Source: DATDOO01 sp035293245 (GTDB lineage Bacteria > Pseudomonadota > Gammaproteobacteria > Methylococcales > Methylococcaceae). Taken from it: a stretch of DNA of 13,858 bases. Where the stretch lies: the NCBI GenBank assembly GCA_035293245.1, contig DATDOO010000075.1, forward strand, positions 1-13,858, in the 5' to 3' direction. Below, piece after piece: positions 10,340-13,858 of the stretch. The notes under the pieces were generated by a model that saw only the letters and a program-made list of their open reading frames with translations, was not told where the DNA came from and made no database searches. Positions within the stretch are counted from its first letter, which is position 1. Each line of letters starts with the position of its first letter. The position numbers and the translations under genes were made by a program.

Positions 10340-11881
10340 CTATGCGCTTTCCCGGCGCAGGACGTGACGCGGCGCCAGGCCGGAAAGGATCAGGCAGAGG
10401 AGGTAGGCACCCGCGCCCCCTGCCACCCAGAACGCCAGACGCCAGACGCGTTCCAGTTTCCGCCATTCCGCCCACTGGGCCATGTCGGCCATGAGAAACA
10501 GAAACAGGGCCATGGCCAGGTTGGCCAGCAGCACCCGGCTCAGGAAAACGCCCCAGCCCGGCAGGGGTCGATACACGCCCCGCTTCAGCAAGCCCTGCAA
10601 CAGCAGGCCGGCGTTGATCAGCGCCGCCAGCGCGGTGGACAGAGCCAGGCCCACGTGGGCCAGCAGAGGCGCCAGGGATACATTGAGAACGATATTGGCC
10701 GCTACCGACCACATGCCGTAGCGCACCGGCGTCCTGGTGTCCTGGCGGGAGGAAAATCCCGGCACCAGCACTTTCACCGCCAGGAAGCCGAGCATTCCCA
10801 CCGTGTAAGCCATCAGGCTCTGGCCGGCCATATGGACGTCGCTGGCAGTGAATTCGCGGTATTCGAACAGCGCCGACAAAAGCGGCTCGGCCAGCAAAGC
10901 GAGGCCCACCGACGCCGGCATGCCGATGAGCAACACCCAGCGCAAAGCCCAGTCCAGGGAGTTGGAGAACGCTTCCGGCTTGCCGCCCGCGTGGCTGCGG
11001 GACAACACCGGCAGCACCACCGTGCCCAGCGCCACCCCGAACATGCCCACCGGAAATTCCATCAGGCGGTCCGAGTAGTACAGCCACGACACGCTGCCGG
11101 TGGCCAGAAAGGACGCCAGGATGGTGGATACGAGCAGGTTCACCTGCGTCACGGAAACCCCGAACAGCGCCGGCCCCATCAGGCGCATGACCCGCATGAC
11201 GCCGGGGTCGTGGAAACCCCAGCGCAGGCGCGGCAAAGCGCCGATGCGCCACAGGGAAGGCGCCTGGAACAGGAACTGCACCAGCCCCGCCGCGCACACG
11301 CCCCAGGCCAGAGCCAGGATCGGCACATCCATGACCGGCGCCAGCCACAGGGCGGCGGCGATCATGCACAGGTTGAGGAACGCCGGCGTCAAGGCCGGGA
11401 TGGCGAAGCGGCCGAAGGTGTTGAGGATGCCGCTGGCAAAGGCGGTGAGGGAAATGAAGAACAGGTAAGGGAAAGTGATGCGCAGCATCTCCACCGCGAG
11501 TTCGTACTTCTCTCCGCCGCGCGCGAAACCCGGCGCAAACAGCCAGATCACCAGCGGCGCAGCAATCATCCCCAGTGCGGTCACCATCATCAGCACCACC
11601 GCCAGGCTGCCCCCCGTGCGGTCGAGAAAGCCTTTCAGATCAGCGTGGCTGTTGTTTTCCTTGTAGTCGGACAGCACCGGCACGAAGGCCTGGGAAAACG
11701 CCCCTTCCGCGAACAGGCGGCGCAGGAAATTGGGAATGCGGAAGGCGACGAAAAACGCGTCGCTGGCGGCGCCGGCGCCGAATGCATGCGCCACCACCAT
11801 GTCGCGGACGAAGCCCAGGATGCGGGAAATCAGCGTCATGCCGCTGACCACGGCGGTGGACTTCAGTAATTGTCTGCTCAG
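10340..11881 (-). CDS. murJ: Lipid II flippase MurJ (MviN), probable CTG start
   Basis: The product flips the peptidoglycan precursor lipid II across the inner membrane. It is a polytopic MATE/MOP-type protein with about 14 membrane helices. The N-terminal block SRILGFVRDMVVAHAFGAG, then DAFFVAFRIPNFLRRLFAEG and AFSQAFVPVLSDYK, is the MurJ signature. The frame runs upstream to an ATG at 12008-12010, but that would add 43 residues with no family likeness, crossing into the rpsT promoter region. I choose CTG at 11879-11881, preceded with a 6-nt gap by GGGAG (complement of 11888-11892); it gives 513 residues against 511 in E. coli and an N-terminus of (M)SRQLLKSTAVVSGMTL. The next in-frame ATG would remove the start of helix 1. 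It is the first gene of the murJ-ribF-uvrA cluster, divergent from rpsT. Confidence 0.93.
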   Translation of the reverse strand: MSRQLLKSTAVVSGMTLISRILGFVRDMVVAHAFGAGAASDAFFVAFRIPNFLRRLFAEGAFSQAFVPVLSDYKENNSHADLKGFLDRTGGSLAVVLMMVTALGMIAAPLVIWLFAPGFARGGEKYELAVEMLRITFPYLFFISLTAFASGILNTFGRFAIPALTPAFLNLCMIAAALWLAPVMDVPILALAWGVCAAGLVQFLFQAPSLWRIGALPRLRWGFHDPGVMRVMRLMGPALFGVSVTQVNLLVSTILASFLATGSVSWLYYSDRLMEFPVGMFGVALGTVVLPVLSRSHAGGKPEAFSNSLDWALRWVLLIGMPASVGLALLAEPLLSALFEYREFTASDVHMAGQSLMAYTVGMLGFLAVKVLVPGFSSRQDTRTPVRYGMWSVAANIVLNVSLAPLLAHVGLALSTALAALINAGLLLQGLLKRGVYRPLPGWGVFLSRVLLANLAMALFLFLMADMAQWAEWRKLERVWRLAFWVAGGAGAYLLCLILSGLAPRHVLRRESA

Positions 11882-11887
11882 CTCAGG

Positions 11888-11892
11888 CTCCC
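11888..11892 (-). promoter_or_regulatory. Shine-Dalgarno sequence that decides the murJ start
   Basis: On the minus strand GGGAG lies 6 nt before CTG 11879-11881. No ATG, GTG or TTG stands at a comparable place in the murJ frame, and the two ATGs further upstream would yield implausible N-terminal extensions. Confidence 0.55.
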
Positions 11893-11918
11893 GTTCCGCA
11901 GTGCGTGCAAAGCGGGAA

Positions 11919-11924
11919 AGTATA
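11919..11924 (-). promoter_or_regulatory. Candidate -10 element for murJ
   Basis: On the minus strand this reads TATACT, 5 of 6 matches to TATAAT, about 37 nt before the proposed CTG start of murJ. The upstream -35 region (TTTCGG at a 17-bp spacing) is weak. It overlaps a plus-strand TATAAT at 11921-11926, forming a nearly symmetrical divergent -10. Confidence 0.4.
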
Positions 11925-11926
11925 AT
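11921..11926 (+). promoter_or_regulatory. Candidate upstream -10 element for rpsT
   Basis: A perfect TATAAT hexamer lies 102 nt before the rpsT start. A matching -35 is not evident. It may be a distal rpsT promoter; E. coli rpsT also has two promoters. It overlaps the opposite-strand TATACT proposed for murJ. Confidence 0.35.
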
Positions 11927-11955
11927 CGCCCCGTCCGGTTTCCGAAAAATCGGCA

Positions 11956-11984
11956 TTGACACCGGCTGGAACCCACAGCAAAAT
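11956..11984 (+). promoter_or_regulatory. Candidate main rpsT promoter (TTGACA-17-CAAAAT)
   Basis: A consensus -35 TTGACA at 11956-11961 is followed after exactly 17 bp by CAAAAT (11979-11984), which keeps the key A at position 2 and T at position 6 of the -10. Transcription would begin near 11991 and give a leader of under 40 nt ahead of rpsT. Confidence 0.6.
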
Positions 11985-12027
11985 ACGCCGTTCAAAAATA
12001 TTCCGCTCAAGGTTTTAGGGGACGAAC

Positions 12028-12309
12028 TTGGCCAACATCAAATCCGCCAAAAAACGCGCGATCCAGTCCGAGAAGCACCGCGCGCTCAACGCCGCGCAAC
12101 GCAGCCGCCTGCGCACCTTTATCAAGAAGGTCATCCTCGCCGTGGAAAGCGGCGACCCGGAAAAGGCTACCGCGGCCTACCGTGAAGCGCAGCCGGTCAT
12201 CGACTCGGCGGTCAACAAGGGCCTGATCCACAGGAACAAGGCCGCGCGGCACAAGAGCCGGCTGAACGCCAAGGTCAAGGCGCTGGTCTTGGGCGCGAAA
12301 GCAGCCTGA
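12028..12309 (+). CDS. rpsT: 30S ribosomal protein S20, TTG start
   Basis: The 93-residue, strongly basic product is the primary 16S rRNA-binding protein S20. The N-terminal [20 protein letters not shown] and the [11 protein letters not shown] stretch are the family signature, as is the closing [19 protein letters not shown]. The start codon is TTG (12028-12030), preceded by AGGGGA at 12017-12022 with a 5-nt gap; no in-frame ATG replaces it. E. coli rpsT also uses UUG, a feature tied there to S20 autoregulation. It is a monocistronic unit with its own promoter upstream and a strong terminator 22 nt after the stop. It stands divergent to murJ, the frequent beta- and gammaproteobacterial layout. 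Confidence 0.97.
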   Translation: MANIKSAKKRAIQSEKHRALNAAQRSRLRTFIKKVILAVESGDPEKATAAYREAQPVIDSAVNKGLIHRNKAARHKSRLNAKVKALVLGAKAA

Positions 12310-12331
12310 GCCGTATCCGCTGTTGATTTTG

Positions 12332-12359
12332 AAAAAAGGCCGGTCATCCGGCCTTTTTT
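12332..12359 (+). terminator. Rho-independent terminator of rpsT
   Basis: The stem AAAAAAGGCCGG (12332-12343) pairs perfectly with CCGGCCTTTTTT (12348-12359) around a TCAT loop. The GC core is followed by a T-run of six. The A-run on the 5' side would let it also work on the opposite strand. It begins 22 nt after the rpsT stop. Confidence 0.93.
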
Positions 12360-12370
12360 CGTTAGCGCTT

Positions 12371-12405
12371 CCCTCACCCCGACCCTCTCCCACAGGGAGA
12401 GGGGG
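12371..12405. repeat. Dispersed-repeat type palindrome (CCCTCTCCC hairpin)
   Basis: CCCTCTCCC (12383-12391) pairs perfectly with GGGAGAGGG (12395-12403) around ACA, preceded by CCCTCACCCCGA. This matches in form the very common proteobacterial interspersed repeat whose arms read CCCTCACCCC / CCCTCTCCC and which is often mistranslated as LPSPRPSPTGRG. It lies between the rpsT terminator and the methyltransferase start. The identity as a repeat is from general knowledge of the pattern; only one copy is in this window. Confidence 0.6.
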
Positions 12406-12435
12406 ACAAAGTTGCTGCGACTTTCGCGTTAAGCC

Positions 12436-13353
12436 ATGCACTATCTGGAACCCAACAAAGACTACCGCACCGACACCTTGCGCCACGGCGCCGAATTTAC
12501 CGCCGAGGAAATCCGCGTCGACACGGCCAGGCACTACGACGATTGCTACTGGGATTACCGCACCGCCTGGTTCGACAACGAGAACCTGGCGCTGCACTAC
12601 GGCTATTGGGAGCCCGGCATCAAGACCCACAGCCAGGCCCTGCTGAACAAAAACCGCATCATGGCGGCGATTGCCGGCATCAAGCCGGAAGATCGGGTTC
12701 TGGATGCCGGTTGCGGCATCGGCGGCAGTTCCATCTGGCTGGCGAAACATGTCGGCTGCCACGCGACCGGCGTCACGGTGAGCGAGCAACAGGTTCGACA
12801 TGCCCAGCGCCACGCCCAGAGCCACGGCGTGGCCGACAAAACCGAATTCCACCGCATGGATTTCCTCGCCACCACTTTTCCCGATGCCTCCTTCGACGTG
12901 GTTTGGGCGGTGGAAAGCAGTTGCTATACGACGGACAAACGCGACTTCTTCCGCGAGGCCTATCGAGTGCTCAAGCCCGGCGGGACGCTGATCGCCTGCG
13001 ACGGCTACGTGGTCAAGCGCGAGTTCGACGACGCGGAATGGCAGGCGGTGATGGACTGCCTGAACGGCTGGGCGGTGCCTAATCTGTCCTCGGTGGACGA
13101 GTTCCAGTCCGGCATGGAGGAATGCGGCTTCCGCGAAGTGCACATCACCGAGGCCACCAAGGAAACCCTACCCTCCTCGCGGCGCATGTATCTCACCGCG
13201 CTGTGGACTTATCCCATGCAGGTGGCCATGCATCGGCTGGGTCTGCGCAAGAAGGCGCAGACCGCCAATTTCAAGGTGGCGCTGGCGCAGTGGAAGCTGT
13301 TCAACGAAGGCATGGTGCGCTACTGCATTTTCCGGGCGCAAAAGCCGCTCTGA
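12436..13353 (+). CDS. Class I SAM-dependent methyltransferase (Erg6 / tocopherol methyltransferase-like), substrate unknown
   Basis: The 305-residue product has a Rossmann-type SAM-binding core: motif I VLDAGCGIGG (88-97), post-I TGVTVSEQQ (111-119), motif II FDVVWAVES (153-161) and motif III VLKPGGTLIACD (178-189). The G-V-T-V-S-x-x-Q pattern after motif I, the aromatic-rich N-terminal region (YDDCYWDYR, LHYGYWEPG) and the length resemble small-molecule C- and O-methyltransferases of the sterol/gamma-tocopherol group. The substrate cannot be read from the sequence. A stop codon at 12430-12432 lies directly upstream in frame, so ATG 12436 is the first possible start; no strong Shine-Dalgarno is seen. 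It stands alone after the rpsT terminator, with a repeat hairpin in front. The C-terminal 60 residues are basic and aromatic and could bind a lipid-like substrate, which is speculative. Confidence 0.88.
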   Translation: MHYLEPNKDYRTDTLRHGAEFTAEEIRVDTARHYDDCYWDYRTAWFDNENLALHYGYWEPGIKTHSQALLNKNRIMAAIAGIKPEDRVLDAGCGIGGSSIWLAKHVGCHATGVTVSEQQVRHAQRHAQSHGVADKTEFHRMDFLATTFPDASFDVVWAVESSCYTTDKRDFFREAYRVLKPGGTLIACDGYVVKREFDDAEWQAVMDCLNGWAVPNLSSVDEFQSGMEECGFREVHITEATKETLPSSRRMYLTALWTYPMQVAMHRLGLRKKAQTANFKVALAQWKLFNEGMVRYCIFRAQKPL

Positions 13354-13421
13354 GAGGCCACCGGCTACGATGAATCGCCCCGGCAAGAGTAATATGCAAC
13401 GGAGGTTTCGCTAAGCAACCC

Positions 13422-13428
13422 GGGAGAG
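13422..13428 (+). promoter_or_regulatory. Shine-Dalgarno sequence of the rhomboid gene
   Basis: GGGAGAG ends 4 nt before ATG 13433-13435, one of the better ribosome-binding sites in the window, and supports that start. Confidence 0.6.
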
Positions 13429-13432
13429 CGCC

Positions 13433-13858
13433 ATGTTTCCGCTTTACGATGAAAATCCCACCGTTCGCCCTGCCGTGGCGATGATGGTCATCCTCGGCCT
13501 GAATATCGCGGCCTGGGTCTTCGTGCAAGGCATGGGCAGCGACATGCCTCTGGCGCGGTCCCTATGTCTGTATGGTCTGATTCCGGGCGAACTCCTGGGA
13601 ACCGCACCGCTGGGCGCCAGCATCGAGCTCGGCCCCAACCTGTCGTGCAGCCTGGAAGGGACCTCGGCCATGACCTTGCTCTACCACATGTTCCTGCACG
13701 GCGGCTGGCTGCACATCGTCGGCAACATGTGGTTCCTGTGGATCTTCGGCGACAACGTCGAGGATGCCATGGGCGCGCCGCGTTTCCTGGCCTTCTATCT
13801 CCTGTGCGGGCTGGCGGCTGCCGTTGCACAGATCATCACGGCCCCGGGGGCCATCATT
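13433..13858 (+). CDS. Rhomboid family intramembrane serine protease, 3' truncated
   Basis: The first 142 codons are present and run off the window end. A first membrane helix (about 14-32, VAMMVILGLNIAAWVFV) is followed by a roughly 50-residue periplasmic loop with two cysteines (C45 and C72), which could form a disulfide. Then comes the hallmark FLHGGWLHIVGNMWFLWIFG, in which H94 and N98 match the oxyanion-hole His and Asn of GlpG. The pattern continues NVEDAMG and a further helix. The catalytic GxSG serine and the final histidine would lie beyond the window, so activity cannot be judged. The ORF opens at an ATG behind a good Shine-Dalgarno, 79 nt after the methyltransferase stop. Confidence 0.92.
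   Translation, partial: MFPLYDENPTVRPAVAMMVILGLNIAAWVFVQGMGSDMPLARSLCLYGLIPGELLGTAPLGASIELGPNLSCSLEGTSAMTLLYHMFLHGGWLHIVGNMWFLWIFGDNVEDAMGAPRFLAFYLLCGLAAAVAQIITAPGAII

Noticed and set aside
10293..11369. Apparent N-terminal extension of ribF by about 360 codons in the same frame
   Set aside because: This stretch overlaps murJ in a different frame on the same strand, is G/R/A-rich and has no domain. RibF aligns from [10 protein letters not shown], so a fusion protein is unlikely.
10364..11869. Plus-strand open frame of about 500 codons opposite murJ
   Set aside because: The composition is Q-, R- and H-rich without hydrophobic or catalytic patterns. The minus strand gives an unmistakable MurJ.
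11882..12010. ATG-initiated long form of MurJ (556 residues)
   Set aside because: The extra 43 residues have no MurJ likeness, reach nearly to the rpsT start and cover the divergent promoter region.
12323..12430. Short plus-strand frame containing LPSPRPSPTGRG upstream of the methyltransferase
   Set aside because: This peptide is the familiar mistranslation of a dispersed palindromic repeat, and the stop at 12430-12432 blocks fusion to the methyltransferase.
13390..13395. TAATAT as a -10 for the rhomboid gene
   Set aside because: No -35 is visible at a suitable distance, and one AT-rich hexamer in a short gap is not enough to call a promoter.

Overview
The window is GC-rich, densely packed chromosomal DNA whose gene families and gene order point to a betaproteobacterium, most plausibly from the Nitrosomonadales or relatives. 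This placement is an inference from synteny (ntrX-like / kdsD-kdsC-lptCAB-rpoN-rapZ, and rpsT / murJ-ribF) and protein style, not from a search. Nearly everything with a recognisable function is core housekeeping. I see no phage, insertion sequence with a transposase, CRISPR array, toxin-antitoxin pair or defence cluster, and no rRNA or tRNA gene.

Left part, + strand (1-6049): the tail of an NtrX-like sigma-54 response regulator is followed by a tightly packed cluster. kdsD and kdsC make Kdo-8-phosphate precursor and Kdo. lptC, lptA and lptB encode the inner-membrane anchor, periplasmic bridge and ATPase of the LPS export machine. rpoN encodes sigma-54 and rapZ an RNase adaptor protein. The genes overlap or lie within about 10 nt of each other, so they are probably one operon. 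Unlike the familiar arrangement, hpf and ptsN are missing between rpoN and rapZ.

Middle (6050-6492): a 443-nt convergent intergenic region lies between rapZ (+) and uvrA (-). It holds an inverted pair of REP-like palindromes, each with a GTAG foot, a lower-GC island with a possible two-helix small membrane protein on the minus strand, and a third hairpin of a different family just past the uvrA stop.

Minus-strand cluster (6493-11881): read in transcription order this is murJ (lipid II flippase), ribF (FMN/FAD synthesis) and uvrA (excision repair). ribF and uvrA share an ATGA stop/start overlap. The usual ileS and lspA do not follow ribF. murJ seems to start at a CTG codon behind a good Shine-Dalgarno sequence, which gives the normal family length.

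Right part, + strand (11882-13858): divergent promoters separate murJ from rpsT (ribosomal protein S20, TTG start). rpsT ends in a perfect 12-bp hairpin terminator, followed by another dispersed-repeat type palindrome, an orphan Erg6/tocopherol-methyltransferase-like SAM methyltransferase of unknown substrate, and the first 142 codons of a rhomboid intramembrane protease cut off by the window end.
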